Counted from the stretch's first letter, positions 37,945-47,375 are shown. The stretch: 64,000 nt of DNA from Rhizobium sophorae (GCF_013087515.1 NZ_JABFCN010000022.1:111856-175855); one strand, 5' to 3'. Notes: generated from the letters alone by a model not told the origin. A program made the numbers and translations.

Positions 37945-39657
37945 TTGTCGAACGGTCTTCGCCGCAAGCTGACGAGTTATGGCGATCAGGGATTCTCCCT
38001 TTTCCTGCGCAAAGCATTCATCAAGGCCATGGGTTATTCGGACGATGCGCTCGACCGTCCGATCGTCGGCATCGCCAATACCTACAGCGATTTCAATCCC
38101 TGTCACGGCAATGTGCCGCAACTCATCGAGGCAACCAAGCGCGGCGTGATGCTGGCGGGTGCGATGCCCATGGTGTTTCCGACGATCTCGATCCACGAGA
38201 GCTTTGCCTCGCCGACCTCGATGTATCTGCGCAACTTGATGGCGATGGAAACGGAAGAGATGATCCGCGCCCAGCCGATGGATGCCGTCGTCCTGATCGG
38301 CGGCTGCGACAAGACCCTGCCGGCCCAGATCATGGCAGCTGCCAGCAGCGAGATACCGGCGATCTTCCTGCCGACCGGTCCGATGGCCGTCGGCCACCAC
38401 CAGGGTGAACGGCTTGGCGCCTGCACGGATTGTCGCCGTTTCTGGGGACGCTTCCGCGCCGGAGAGATCGACGAGGCCGAGATCGCCGAGGTCAACAACA
38501 AGCTGGCCAGCTCGATCGGCACCTGCACGGTGATGGGCACGGCGAGCACCATGGCGAACCTGACCGAAGTCATGGGCCTCTGCCTCCCTCGCGCCGGTTC
38601 GGCGCCCGCCGTCGAATCCGAACGGGTTCGCCTTGCCGAGGAGACGGGGCGTGTCGCCGCGCGTCTCGCCATGGATGAGGCTGCCCCGACGGTGCGCGAT
38701 ATCCTGACGCCGCAGACAATCCGCAACGGTCTCGTCGCGCTGCAGGCGATGGGCGGCTCGACCAATGCCGTCGTCCATCTTGCCGCAATCACCGGCCGCC
38801 TCGGCCTGCGCCTCGACATGGCCGAACTCGACCGGCTGGGCCGAAGCATTCCCCTGCTCGTCGACCTGCAGCCCTCCGGCCAGCATTATATGGAGCAGTT
38901 CCACGAGGCGGGCGGCGTCCCGGCTTTGTTGAAGGCGGTGCGCCATGAAATCGACGGCAGCGCCGCGACGGTCTACGGCAGAACGATCGGCGAAATCATC
39001 GACGATGTCGTCGACGAGCCGGGCCAGACCATCATACGCACCGTCGAGAAACCGTTGAAGCCGATCGGAACGATCGCCGTCCTGCACGGCAATCTTGCGC
39101 CGCGCGGCGCCGTCATCAAACAATCGGCTGCCTCCAAGGATCTGCTGCAGCATATCGGACGCGCCGTCGTCTTCGATTCGGTCGAGGATATGACGCAGCG
39201 CATCGACAGCGACGATCTCGACGTCCATGCCGATGACGTTTTGGTTCTGCGCAATGCCGGACCAAAGGGTGCGCCGGGCATGCCGGAAGCCGGCTACCTA
39301 CCCATCCCCCGCAAGCTTGCGCGGCTGGGCGTGAAGGACATGGTGCGAATTTCCGATGCCCGCATGAGCGGCACGGCCTTCGGCACGATCATCCTCCATA
39401 TCGCGCCTGAGGCTGCCGATGGCGGCCCTCTGGCCATCGTACGCACCGGCGATCGCATTCGCCTCGACGTCGAGGGCCGGCGTATCGACCTCGATATCGA
39501 CCAGGCGGAATTCGATCGCCGCATGATTGATGTCGTCAATCGGCCTTCCCCTGCGCCGTCGCGCGGTTATGCGAAGCTCTATCAAGAGCGCGTGCTCCAG
39601 GCCGACGAAGGCGCCGACTTCGATTTCCTGCAAAGCGAGGAGCTCGACGCGCGATGA
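37945..39657 (+). CDS. IlvD/EDD-family sugar-acid dehydratase
   Basis: A 570-residue iron-sulfur dehydratase. Cluster cysteines are C53 (NPCHGN), C121 (GGCDKT) and C194 (GTCTVMGTASTM). It could be dihydroxy-acid dehydratase, but its place beside a lactonase-like gene and a DapA-like aldolase favours an aldonate dehydratase giving a 2-keto-3-deoxy acid. The start is set at TTG 37945, six bases after GGGAGGAA; ATG 37915 in the same frame has no ribosome binding site. It overlaps the next gene by four bases (ATGA). Confidence 0.88.
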   Translation: MSNGLRRKLTSYGDQGFSLFLRKAFIKAMGYSDDALDRPIVGIANTYSDFNPCHGNVPQLIEATKRGVMLAGAMPMVFPTISIHESFASPTSMYLRNLMAMETEEMIRAQPMDAVVLIGGCDKTLPAQIMAAASSEIPAIFLPTGPMAVGHHQGERLGACTDCRRFWGRFRAGEIDEAEIAEVNNKLASSIGTCTVMGTASTMANLTEVMGLCLPRAGSAPAVESERVRLAEETGRVAARLAMDEAAPTVRDILTPQTIRNGLVALQAMGGSTNAVVHLAAITGRLGLRLDMAELDRLGRSIPLLVDLQPSGQHYMEQFHEAGGVPALLKAVRHEIDGSAATVYGRTIGEIIDDVVDEPGQTIIRTVEKPLKPIGTIAVLHGNLAPRGAVIKQSAASKDLLQHIGRAVVFDSVEDMTQRIDSDDLDVHADDVLVLRNAGPKGAPGMPEAGYLPIPRKLARLGVKDMVRISDARMSGTAFGTIILHIAPEAADGGPLAIVRTGDRIRLDVEGRRIDLDIDQAEFDRRMIDVVNRPSPAPSRGYAKLYQERVLQADEGADFDFLQSEELDAR

Positions 39658-40526
39658 GCGCCGCTGATATGGAGGCACCGCTTTGCCTGCCCCGCCGGCC
39701 GCTGACGCGACTGCCGCGGGCGGCACTGCCGCAGGGCACGGTCGATACGCATTTCCACGTCTTTCGCGCCGGCGCTCCGCTCAACACCCCACGCAGCTAC
39801 ACGCCAGACATCGCGACGATTTCCGACTGGATCGAATTCTCCGGCAGCCTTGGCATCGCCAAGGGCATATTGGTGCAGCCAAGCGTCTATGGCCTCGACA
39901 ATAGGGTGCTGCTCGATGCGCTGGCCGCCTATCCAGATCGTCTGCGCGGCATCGTCGTCATCGATCCCGAAACCGCAGAAACCGAGATAGAGCGGCTCGA
40001 CCGGCTCGGCGTGCGCGGCGTGCGGATCAATACGCGCAACAAGGGCGGCCTCCCACTCGCCGCCGCCAGGACACTGGCGGAAAGCATTGTCCCCCTCGGC
40101 TGGTCGCTGCAGTTGCAGATCAATCCCGAACAACTTCCCGATATTGCGGCAACGTTGTCCGGCATCCGCCTGCCCATCGTCATCGATCATCTCGGCTTCA
40201 TTCCGCTTGCCAGAGAGACGAGATCATCGCATGTCGATGCGCTGAAAAGACTGATGGACGGAGCCGAGGCCTACGTCAAAGTCACCGCGCCCTATCGTCT
40301 GACGAAGGATGTGAATTGCGACGGTTTTGCCGAGGTCGCCTGCGCTCTTGCCGCCAGCCATGCAGAAAGGCTGCTCTGGGGCAGTGATTGGCCGCACACC
40401 GAATTGTGGGACGGCATGCCCGATGACACTGAGCTGGTAGAGACCATGCAGGCCGCCATCGACGACCCCGCGATTGCTGAAAAGATTTTTGTTCGAAATG
40501 CCGAAGCGCTGTTCTTCGGCCGCTGA
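39654..40526 (+). CDS. Amidohydrolase-2 family protein, probable sugar lactonase
   Basis: A 290-residue metal-dependent TIM-barrel hydrolase with the N-terminal metal motif DTHFHVF (H33, H35), a later DHLG histidine and the terminal GSDWPHTE aspartate. The family includes L-fucono-, L-rhamnono- and other lactonases (COG3618-like). It is translationally coupled to the dehydratase gene and 14 bases before the aldolase gene, as expected for opening an aldonolactone. Confidence 0.85.
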   Translation: MSAADMEAPLCLPRRPLTRLPRAALPQGTVDTHFHVFRAGAPLNTPRSYTPDIATISDWIEFSGSLGIAKGILVQPSVYGLDNRVLLDALAAYPDRLRGIVVIDPETAETEIERLDRLGVRGVRINTRNKGGLPLAAARTLAESIVPLGWSLQLQINPEQLPDIAATLSGIRLPIVIDHLGFIPLARETRSSHVDALKRLMDGAEAYVKVTAPYRLTKDVNCDGFAEVACALAASHAERLLWGSDWPHTELWDGMPDDTELVETMQAAIDDPAIAEKIFVRNAEALFFGR

Positions 40527-40540
40527 ATTGGAGAGCACGA

Positions 40541-41473
40541 ATGGCCAGACTGACTGAAGATGCCAAGGGCGTCTATGTGATCGCCGTAACCCCGTTCACC
40601 GATGACGGCGCGCTCGATCTCGCCAGTATCGACAGCATGGTCGATTTCTACGAGGGTGCCGGCGTCACCGGCCTGACGGCGCTTGGTCAGCTCGGCGAGG
40701 CTCCGAAGCTGACCGCCGAGGAGTCGCGGACAGTGGTCGAACGGGTGCTGAGGCGCCTCGACGGGCGCCTTCCCGTCGTCGTCGGCGTTTCGGCGCCGGG
40801 GCTTGCGCCGATGAGCGAACTCGCCGAAGCCGTCATGGGTGAAGGTGCCGCCGGCGTCATGGTCGCGCCGCCCTGGACCGTCAAGACCGACGATCAGGCT
40901 TTCGCCTTCTACCAGTCGGTCGGCGAGGCCCTGGGCGATACGCCCTTCGTGCTGCAGGATTATCCGCTCACCACCAACGTGACGATCGCGCCCAAGGTCA
41001 TCGAGCGCATCGTCAACGAGGTGCCGAACTGCGTCATGCTCAAACATGAGGATTGGCCGGGTCTGTCGAAGATCTCGGCACTTCGTGCCGCCAGCGACAA
41101 GGGCGCCATGCGGCGCATCTCGATCCTCTGCGGCAATGGCGGGCTTTTCCTGCCCGAAGAGATGGGCCGCGGCGCCGATGGCGCTATGACCGGCTTTTGT
41201 TATCCCGAGATGATGGTCGGCGTCGTCGAGGCCTATGCAGCCGGAAATCCCGATCGCGCCCATGTGATCTTCGATGCCTATCTGCCGCTCGCCCGCTACG
41301 AACAGCAGCAGGGCATCGGTCTTGCGTCGCGCAAATATGTGCTTGCCAAGCGCGGCGTAATCAAGTCCGCCACCCTGCGCAAGCCGGGCGCCAAGCTCTC
41401 GGCACTCGATATTGCCGATGTCGAGCGCTTGCTGGCGCGCCAAGCCATCCGCCTCAAGGAGATCGGGGCGTGA
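40541..41473 (+). CDS. DapA-family aldolase (2-keto-3-deoxy sugar acid type)
   Basis: A 310-residue class I lyase of the dihydrodipicolinate synthase/N-acetylneuraminate lyase superfamily. The Schiff-base lysine is K168 in CVMLKHED and the partner tyrosine Y141 in LQDYPL. The usual GTTGE loop reads GQLGEAP, so it is probably not a true DapA. As the last gene of the set it likely splits, or further converts, a 2-keto-3-deoxy acid. Its 3' end overlaps the convergent GNAT gene by 20 bases. Confidence 0.87.
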   Translation: MARLTEDAKGVYVIAVTPFTDDGALDLASIDSMVDFYEGAGVTGLTALGQLGEAPKLTAEESRTVVERVLRRLDGRLPVVVGVSAPGLAPMSELAEAVMGEGAAGVMVAPPWTVKTDDQAFAFYQSVGEALGDTPFVLQDYPLTTNVTIAPKVIERIVNEVPNCVMLKHEDWPGLSKISALRAASDKGAMRRISILCGNGGLFLPEEMGRGADGAMTGFCYPEMMVGVVEAYAAGNPDRAHVIFDAYLPLARYEQQQGIGLASRKYVLAKRGVIKSATLRKPGAKLSALDIADVERLLARQAIRLKEIGA

Positions 41474-41951
41474 TGCACTGGCGCAAATCCGAAGCCGCTG
41501 GATCATCGCTGTGGCGCTGCAGCTCGAGCAGATGCGTATGTCCATCTCGTCCGTGGGGCTGAAACCCGAGCGACTCCCGGAATCTTGCCGCACCATTGTT
41601 GCCCGCATGAACGGTGACGATGCTGCAGCAGGAACGCGCGTGGTCGAGCAGAGCTAGGGCAAGCATCCGGCCGATGCCGCGCCTGCGCATTGCGGGACGA
41701 ATATAGAAACGCCGCATCCGTAACGCCCCTGATATGGCTGATTCGACGGTCATGCCGCCGATGCCGACGATGGCGTCATCGACATAGGCGCCAAGCAGCC
41801 TTTCGCCGTGATGTTCGAACCTGTTATCGCCGATCGACCATTCGTCGATAAGGCGGGCGACATGGCGATAGCCTTCCCGCCGGGCCTCCCTTTCGAGATC
41901 TGCGATCTCCCGCGGCAACCGATCGCGGAGCCTGCGAATATCGATTGTCAT
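41454..41951 (-). CDS. GNAT-family N-acetyltransferase
   Basis: A 165-residue acetyltransferase with the acetyl-CoA motif MRRFYIRPAMRRRGIGRMLA and a C-terminal NNGAARFRESLGF. It starts at ATG 41951, 14 bases after the lipid acyltransferase stop, so the two may be cotranscribed. The longer frame to 42212 overlaps that gene and is rejected. Substrate unknown. The last 20 bases overlap the aldolase gene on the other strand. Confidence 0.82.
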   Translation of the reverse strand: MTIDIRRLRDRLPREIADLEREARREGYRHVARLIDEWSIGDNRFEHHGERLLGAYVDDAIVGIGGMTVESAISGALRMRRFYIRPAMRRRGIGRMLALALLDHARSCCSIVTVHAGNNGAARFRESLGFQPHGRDGHTHLLELQRHSDDPAASDLRQCITPRSP

Positions 41952-41965
41952 GGCAATGCCGGTAG

Positions 41966-42916
41966 TTAGATGGCAGGAACCGGAATCTCGCTGCGCGTCG
42001 CCGCAACCGGCAGGCCGGCCGGCACGAAACTCGCGTCGCCATCCCTGGCCATGTCGTGCACCGTATGTTTCTCCAGCGCCTTCGTCACCTCGTTGAGATC
42101 GCCGTCCAGCTGTTCGGCCGGAATGAGATTGCCGATGACGAAATCGAAGCGGTCGCCGCGTTTGTTCAGCAGTTCGTGGAACACGGTCATGTCGCGAAGC
42201 TCGGTCGACCACTTCGCCATCCAGTAGAACAGGCCGGAATTGCGTGCCGTCATATGGACGGGAAGGATCGGCAGATTATATTTGCGCGCCAACCCGACGG
42301 CCGAGGTCTTCCATGGGCGTTCATTCAGCCGGCCATTCGCCCAATAGGCGATGCGGCCTGAGGGAAAAAGCACTGTCGCCTTGCCTTCCTTCACCGCATG
42401 GTTCGTCAGTTGCAGCGTCTCGCGCGCTTTCAGCTTGCTCTTGTGCTCCTCCCGCCATTCTACGGGAATGATCATCTCAGCAAACCGCGGATTGACGCGG
42501 ATGGCATCGCGATTGGCAAAGAACATCATGTCCGGCCGGCGCGTTTTCAAAAGATCGAACACGGCAACGCCGTCGGCAATGCCGGTCGGATGGTTGCTGA
42601 CGAGGATGAAGCCGCCGGTATCAGGAATGCGTTCACCATGGGTGATGCCGATGTCGAGCTTCAGCACGTCGCTCAGATATTCGAACGATTGGAAGCCCGG
42701 CATTTTGGCGACCGCATTGGCGAATTCGAGCGCTTTGTTGTAGCGCAGCAGCGTATAGAGAAATGGCCGCATGACCGGCCAGAGCGGATTTTTCACGATC
42801 CTCTGGCCGCGTTCGGCAATCAGCGTATCGACGATATGACCGGGCTTTCCCTGTGAAACGAGAGCGATCGCTTCCGCGAGCTGTCCGAAAGCCGTCATGG
42901 AATCGCGCCGTGCCAT
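41966..42916 (-). CDS. Lysophospholipid-type acyltransferase (PlsC-like)
   Basis: A 316-residue glycerolipid acyltransferase. The usual HX4D catalytic motif is seen as NHPTGIADG, and FPSGR serves as the substrate-binding motif. It probably transfers acyl chains to a lysolipid at the inner membrane face; phosphatidate or ornithine-lipid synthesis are both possible. It is divergent from xerC with a 139-base gap. Confidence 0.82.
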   Translation of the reverse strand: MARRDSMTAFGQLAEAIALVSQGKPGHIVDTLIAERGQRIVKNPLWPVMRPFLYTLLRYNKALEFANAVAKMPGFQSFEYLSDVLKLDIGITHGERIPDTGGFILVSNHPTGIADGVAVFDLLKTRRPDMMFFANRDAIRVNPRFAEMIIPVEWREEHKSKLKARETLQLTNHAVKEGKATVLFPSGRIAYWANGRLNERPWKTSAVGLARKYNLPILPVHMTARNSGLFYWMAKWSTELRDMTVFHELLNKRGDRFDFVIGNLIPAEQLDGDLNEVTKALEKHTVHDMARDGDASFVPAGLPVAATRSEIPVPAI

Positions 42917-43055
42917 GAAAGATCCTGTCTATGGGGAATAAGCTATCGCAGTAGAATATGATCGAAGGATGACAAAGGCTTGGCCGGCATTAGCAATTCC
43001 ATAACTGTTCCTGCTCCAAATTGGCGGACTTGAAGGCAAAATCAAGGCCAGCAAC

Positions 43056-43991
43056 GTGAACGAACTGCTTGTTATCGCCGATCAGCGCCTGATGGCGGAA
43101 CGGGCCGCGTGGCTCGACAACCTCGCCAGTGAGCGCCGTCTTTCCGAGCACACGCTCGACGCTTACGAGCGCGATACCCGCCAGTTTCTGACCTTTCTGA
43201 CCGGCCATCTCGCCGGCCCGGTGACGCTTGGCGATATCAGGGAGTTGCGCTCCGCTGATTTCCGCGCCTTCCTGGCGGCCCGGCGCAAGCAGGGGTCCGG
43301 TGCCCGATCGCTCGGCCGCAATCTCGCCGGTCTTCGTTCGCTGCTGCGCCATCTCGAAAAGAAGGGCCTGGTCAACGCCGCAGGCGCCGGCGCGGTGCGC
43401 TCGCCGAAACAGCCGAAATCACTGCCCAAGCCGCTGTCCGACACCCAGGCGATCACCGTCGTCAGCGACGACGCCCAGCTCCATGATGAACCCTGGATTG
43501 CGGCGCGCGACGCCGCTGTCATGACGCTGCTCTACGGCTGCGGCCTGCGCATCTCCGAAGCGCTGGATCTTACTCCCGCCGCCCTGCAGAAGGGCGCGAC
43601 GACGCTGCGCATCACCGGCAAGGGCAACAAGACGCGGCTGGTGCCGCTGCTGTCTGTGGTCTTCGACGCGGTCGAGAAATACCGAGCGCTCTGCCCATAT
43701 CATCTCGAAAACGGAGAACCGCTGTTTCGCGGCGCCCGCGGCGGCAAGCTGCAGGCGGCAATCATCCAGCGCACGATGCAGAAGATGCGCAGCGCCTTCG
43801 GCCTGCCGGAGACGGCGACACCCCATGCACTGCGCCACTCCTTCGCCACCCATCTGCTTGCCGGTGGCGGTGATCTGCGCACCATCCAGGAATTGCTCGG
43901 CCATGCCAGCCTTTCCACAACACAGGTCTATACCGGCGTCGATGCATCGCGGCTGCTCGAGGTGTATGATCGGGCGCATCCGCGCGCGTAA
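43056..43991 (+). CDS. xerC: Site-specific tyrosine recombinase XerC
   Basis: A 311-residue tyrosine recombinase with an N-terminal SAM-like DNA-binding domain (about 15-105). All catalytic residues are present: R165 (GCGLRISEAL), K189 (GKGNKTR), H257 and R260 (HALRHSFATHLL), H283 and Y292. Length and neighbours fit the chromosomal dimer-resolution enzyme rather than a phage integrase. The start is GTG at 43056. Confidence 0.92.
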   Translation: MNELLVIADQRLMAERAAWLDNLASERRLSEHTLDAYERDTRQFLTFLTGHLAGPVTLGDIRELRSADFRAFLAARRKQGSGARSLGRNLAGLRSLLRHLEKKGLVNAAGAGAVRSPKQPKSLPKPLSDTQAITVVSDDAQLHDEPWIAARDAAVMTLLYGCGLRISEALDLTPAALQKGATTLRITGKGNKTRLVPLLSVVFDAVEKYRALCPYHLENGEPLFRGARGGKLQAAIIQRTMQKMRSAFGLPETATPHALRHSFATHLLAGGGDLRTIQELLGHASLSTTQVYTGVDASRLLEVYDRAHPRA

Positions 43992-44039
43992 TGCATGTCG
44001 CCCAAAAGTGCGCAGCGGTTTTGGGACAACAGCATGCAT
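43991..44039. repeat. Mosaic palindrome, type A
   Basis: ATGCATGTCG ... AGCATGCAT flanking the core AAAAGTGCGCAGCGGTTTT. It begins on the last base of the xerC stop codon and is followed by a type B palindrome. Confidence 0.85.
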
Positions 44040-44050
44040 AAACCATAGGG

Positions 44051-44096
44051 CTTAAAGCGCCTCGCATGACTCCAATTTGATGAGAGGCGCTTTAAG
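44051..44096. repeat. Palindrome, type B, possible xerC terminator
   Basis: A perfect 13-bp stem CTTAAAGCGCCTC/GAGGCGCTTTAAG with a 20-base loop. Its outer stem resembles the hairpins at 4229 and 63901. Confidence 0.8.
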
Positions 44097-44147
44097 CTTC
44101 CGTTAAGGCATTCTCTTAAAGGAATATGCGCAAGCCGGGCGTAGAGC

Positions 44148-45260
44148 ATGAAGCCTATAGAGTATGTGATCGGAACACCCATCATGACGACATCAATCGG
44201 CCGCCGGACGTCTTACCTCGCAGTGCCGGCCAATCTGTTGCTCTGGCTGATTGCAGCCTTTCACATGCTGCTTCTCGCTGCCCTGTTTGCCGCCTTCCTG
44301 ACGGCAAGGCCGGCGGCGGCCGAAGACGTCGCCTGCACCGGCCGCAACCTGATGGTCGAGTTGCAGCAGAACGACCCCGCCCGCTACGCAGAGGCGCTGA
44401 AGGAAGCCGACGCCACACCAAACGGCCAGGGCATCTTCTGGAAGATCGAAAAGCCCGGACTTGCACCCTCGTGGCTGCTCGGCAGCATGCATGTCACCGA
44501 TCCGCGCGTGCTCGCCCTGCCACCGCGCGCCCAGGCCGCCCACGACGCCGCCGACACGATCATCATCGAATCCGACGAGATCCTCGATGAGCGGAAGGCG
44601 ACCGCCGCCCTGCTCGCAAAGCCGGAGCTGACGATGTTCACCGACGGCACGACGATCGACAAGCTGCTTTCTCCCGAGGATTACACGCGTCTCGAAACCG
44701 GCCTCAAGCAGCGCGGTATCCCGATCAGCGCCGTTTCCAGGATGCGGCCTTGGATGATTTCGAGCGCCGTCGCCCTGCCGGCCTGCGAAATCGCCCGCAA
44801 GGCAAAAGGCGCGCAGTTCCTCGACCAGAAGATCGCCACCGATGCGATTGCCGAAGGCAAGCAGGTCAAGGGGCTGGAAACCCTTGCCGAGCAGATCCAG
44901 GCCATGGCCGATCTGCCGATCGAATTCCATCTGAAATCGCTGATCCAGACGCTGGAGCTCGGCGACAAGATGAGCGACGTCGTCGAGACGATGACCGACC
45001 TCTACCTCTCCGGCGACATCGGCATGACCATGCCGATGCTGAAAACCGTGACACCGGAGGAGGAAGGCGAAAACAGCGATTATACCGCCTTCGAGCAGCG
45101 CGTCATCCTTGACCGCAATAAGGTGATGGCCGAGCGCGCCGCCCCCATTCTCGACGGCGGCAACGTCTTCATGGCCGTCGGCGCCCTGCACCTGCCCGGC
45201 AAGGATGGCGTCATCGAACTGCTGCGCCAGCAGGGCTTCACCGTCACCGCGGTGAACTGA
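44148..45260 (+). CDS. TraB/GumN-family protein
   Basis: A 370-residue envelope protein with an N-terminal hydrophobic signal or anchor segment (about 24-57, ending TARPAAAED). The TraB/GumN domain shows paired motifs SWLLGSMHV near the start and VGALHLPGKDGV near the end, thought to form a metal-dependent hydrolase site. Two starts are possible (44148 or 44184). It converges on the cytochrome b561 gene with a 9-base gap. The biological role of this family in rhizobia is unknown to me. Confidence 0.83.
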   Translation: MKPIEYVIGTPIMTTSIGRRTSYLAVPANLLLWLIAAFHMLLLAALFAAFLTARPAAAEDVACTGRNLMVELQQNDPARYAEALKEADATPNGQGIFWKIEKPGLAPSWLLGSMHVTDPRVLALPPRAQAAHDAADTIIIESDEILDERKATAALLAKPELTMFTDGTTIDKLLSPEDYTRLETGLKQRGIPISAVSRMRPWMISSAVALPACEIARKAKGAQFLDQKIATDAIAEGKQVKGLETLAEQIQAMADLPIEFHLKSLIQTLELGDKMSDVVETMTDLYLSGDIGMTMPMLKTVTPEEEGENSDYTAFEQRVILDRNKVMAERAAPILDGGNVFMAVGALHLPGKDGVIELLRQQGFTVTAVN

Positions 45261-45269
45261 ATCCGCCGG

Positions 45270-45770
45270 TCAGCCGAGCGTCATGCGGCGCAGAACATTG
45301 CTTTTCCAATAGAACTGATGGACGAGGGCGCCGGCGACATGCGCCGCGATCAGCGCCCAGAGAATGATCTTCAGGACATCCGCGTGGAACGAACCGGCGG
45401 GATCGATACCGAAATAGTAGGCGGCGACGCCTGAAAGCGGCATCGCGAAGATCAGGATGTAGAGGCCGGCATGAGCAAGCCTCGCTGCAAGACGGAAGAT
45501 CGCCGGCTCCTGTGCGACCTCGTCCGGAACGCCCTTGGTAAAACGCAGCCCGAGCCTGAGGACGGCAAGCAGCAGGATGGCGATGCCAACATAGGCATGG
45601 ATATTCGCCGACGAAATCTGTTCCGGCGTCGGTACCTGGCCTCTGCGCATCAGACGATGCCAGATATTCATACCGCCGGGAAACAGCAGGTTGAAGAAGA
45701 TCAGCAGCGCCACGGTCCAGTGAAGAAAACGCTGGTTCAGGCTGTAACCCTCGATGGACGGCTGCTGCAT
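45270..45770 (-). CDS. Cytochrome b561
   Basis: A 166-residue four-helix membrane cytochrome of the bacterial b561 (CybB) type. Candidate haem ligands are H17 (RFLHW), H58 (NIHAYVG), H100 and H144/H151. It moves electrons between quinol and other acceptors in the inner membrane. It lies after lpdA on the same strand but beyond a strong terminator, so it is probably expressed separately. Confidence 0.9.
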   Translation of the reverse strand: MQQPSIEGYSLNQRFLHWTVALLIFFNLLFPGGMNIWHRLMRRGQVPTPEQISSANIHAYVGIAILLLAVLRLGLRFTKGVPDEVAQEPAIFRLAARLAHAGLYILIFAMPLSGVAAYYFGIDPAGSFHADVLKIILWALIAAHVAGALVHQFYWKSNVLRRMTLG

Positions 45771-45807
45771 TTTCTGGACCTTCGCGGATGCTGAATTCTA
45801 CGATACG

Positions 45808-45848
45808 CAACAACTAAAACAGCCGCCTGCCTTCCGGCAAGCGGCTGT
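45808..45848 (-). terminator. Terminator of the suc/lpdA operon
   Basis: On the minus strand a long two-part hairpin (ACAGCCGC/GCGGCTGT outer stem, TGCC/GGCA inner stem) is followed by TTTTAGTTGTTG. It is 24 bases after the lpdA stop. Confidence 0.88.
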
Positions 45849-45872
45849 ATGCTTTGTTACGAATATGTAAGA

Positions 45873-47279
45873 TTACATATGGATCGGCTTGAAGAAGGTC
45901 GCGAGCGCGGCCTCTTTCACCGCTTCCGACATGGTGGGATGCGCGTGGCAGGTACGGCCGAGATCTTCCGACGAACCGCCGAACTCCATCAGTACGGCGA
46001 TCTCGTGGATCATCTCGCCCGCGCCGAAGCCGACGATATGGCCGCCGAGCACCCGGTCGGTTTCCTTGTCGGCAAGGATCTTGACGAAGCCGTCGGTCGC
46101 CAGCATCGCACGCGCGCGGCCGTTCGCCGTGAAGGGGAACTTGCCGACCTTATAGGCGACGCCTGCCGCCTTCAGCTCTTCCTCGGTCTTGCCGACGGAA
46201 GCGATTTCCGGCTGGGTGTAGACGACGCTCGGGATGACCTCGTAGTTCACATGGCCATGCTGCCCGGCGAGGATTTCGGCAAGCGCCACGCCCTCGTCTT
46301 CCGCCTTGTGCGCCAGCATTGGACCCTTGACCACATCGCCGATCGCATAGATGCCGTCGACATTGGTCTTGTAGTGGCCGTCGATCTCGACACGGCCGCG
46401 ATTGTCGAGCGTAACACCGGCCTCTTCGAGGCCAAGACCCGCCGTATAGGGCTTGCGGCCGGTGGCAATCAGCACGACCTCGGCGTCGAGCGTCACCTTG
46501 TCGCCGCCCTTGACCGGCTCGAAGGTGACCTTGGCGCCCGTGTCGGCCTTTTCGACGCCGGTGACCTTGGCGCTGAGATTGAAATTAATGCCCTGCTTGG
46601 CGAGCATGCGCTGGAATTGCTTGGAGACTTCGCCGTCCATACCGCCAAGGATGGTGTCGAGATATTCGACGACGGTGACTTTGGCGCCGAGGCGCGACCA
46701 GACGGAACCGAGCTCGAGCCCGATGACGCCGCCGCCGACGACGATCAGCGTTTCCGGCACCTTCTCCAGTGCTATGGCGCCGGTGGATGAGATGATGGTC
46801 TTTTCGTCGATCTCGACCTGCACGCCGGGAATGCCGGCGACGTCGGAGCCGGTGGCGATGACGATATTCTTGCCTTCGATCTCCTGCACCTTGCCGTCAT
46901 CGGCGGTGACGGAGACCTTGCCGGCCGAGACGATCTTGCCGATGCCCTGGAAGGCATCGATCTTGTTCTTCTTGAAGAGGAAGGCGACGCCGTCGACATT
47001 CGACTTCACCGTCGCATCCTTGTGGGCCATCATATTGCCGAGATTGAGCGTCGGCGCCGGCACGTCGATGCCGAGCGCGCTCATCCCGTGGCCGGCCTGA
47101 TGGAACATTTCGGAGGCATGCAGCAACGCCTTCGACGGAATGCAGCCGACGTTCAGGCAGGTGCCGCCATAGGTCGCCCGCCTTTCGACGACGGCAACCT
47201 TGAGGCCAAGCTGGGCTGCCTTCACAGCGCAAACATAGCCGCCCGGGCCGGTTCCGATAATGATCACATCGTAGGACAT
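45873..47279 (-). CDS. lpdA: Dihydrolipoamide dehydrogenase (E3)
   Basis: A 468-residue flavoprotein disulfide reductase. The FAD motif GTGPGGYVCA is at the start, the redox cysteines are C41 and C46 (GGTCLNVGCIPSK), and the catalytic histidine is H447 in HAHPTMSE. It reoxidises the lipoyl group of SucB, and it lies in the operon coding the 2-oxoglutarate dehydrogenase E1 and E2 parts. Confidence 0.97.
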   Translation of the reverse strand: MSYDVIIIGTGPGGYVCAVKAAQLGLKVAVVERRATYGGTCLNVGCIPSKALLHASEMFHQAGHGMSALGIDVPAPTLNLGNMMAHKDATVKSNVDGVAFLFKKNKIDAFQGIGKIVSAGKVSVTADDGKVQEIEGKNIVIATGSDVAGIPGVQVEIDEKTIISSTGAIALEKVPETLIVVGGGVIGLELGSVWSRLGAKVTVVEYLDTILGGMDGEVSKQFQRMLAKQGINFNLSAKVTGVEKADTGAKVTFEPVKGGDKVTLDAEVVLIATGRKPYTAGLGLEEAGVTLDNRGRVEIDGHYKTNVDGIYAIGDVVKGPMLAHKAEDEGVALAEILAGQHGHVNYEVIPSVVYTQPEIASVGKTEEELKAAGVAYKVGKFPFTANGRARAMLATDGFVKILADKETDRVLGGHIVGFGAGEMIHEIAVLMEFGGSSEDLGRTCHAHPTMSEAVKEAALATFFKPIHM

Positions 47280-47305
47280 TGCTTCTTTCCCTTTGGATTT
47301 TTCGT

Positions 47306-47356
47306 TTAATTGGCCGCGCGCGACATCAGGCCGAGGAATTCGAGAACATACCGCAT
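47306..47356 (-). CDS. Possible 16-residue peptide upstream of lpdA
   Basis: A short frame, MRYVLEFLGLMSRAAN, preceded by AGGTG and followed by TAA 26 bases before the lpdA ATG. It fills the gap between the SDR and lpdA. It may be a leader or small hydrophobic peptide, or chance; too short to judge alone. Confidence 0.3.
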   Translation of the reverse strand: MRYVLEFLGLMSRAAN

Positions 47357-47375
47357 GTTGTTTTCACCTGTCGGT

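Noticed and set aside
37828..39228. 466-codon minus-strand frame opposite the IlvD-like dehydratase
   Set aside because: Shadow of a gene with intact cluster cysteines; no domain of its own.
43056..43991. XerC-like recombinase as sign of an integrated element
   Set aside because: Length, catalytic set and surrounding housekeeping genes fit chromosomal XerC; no attachment repeats or phage genes nearby.
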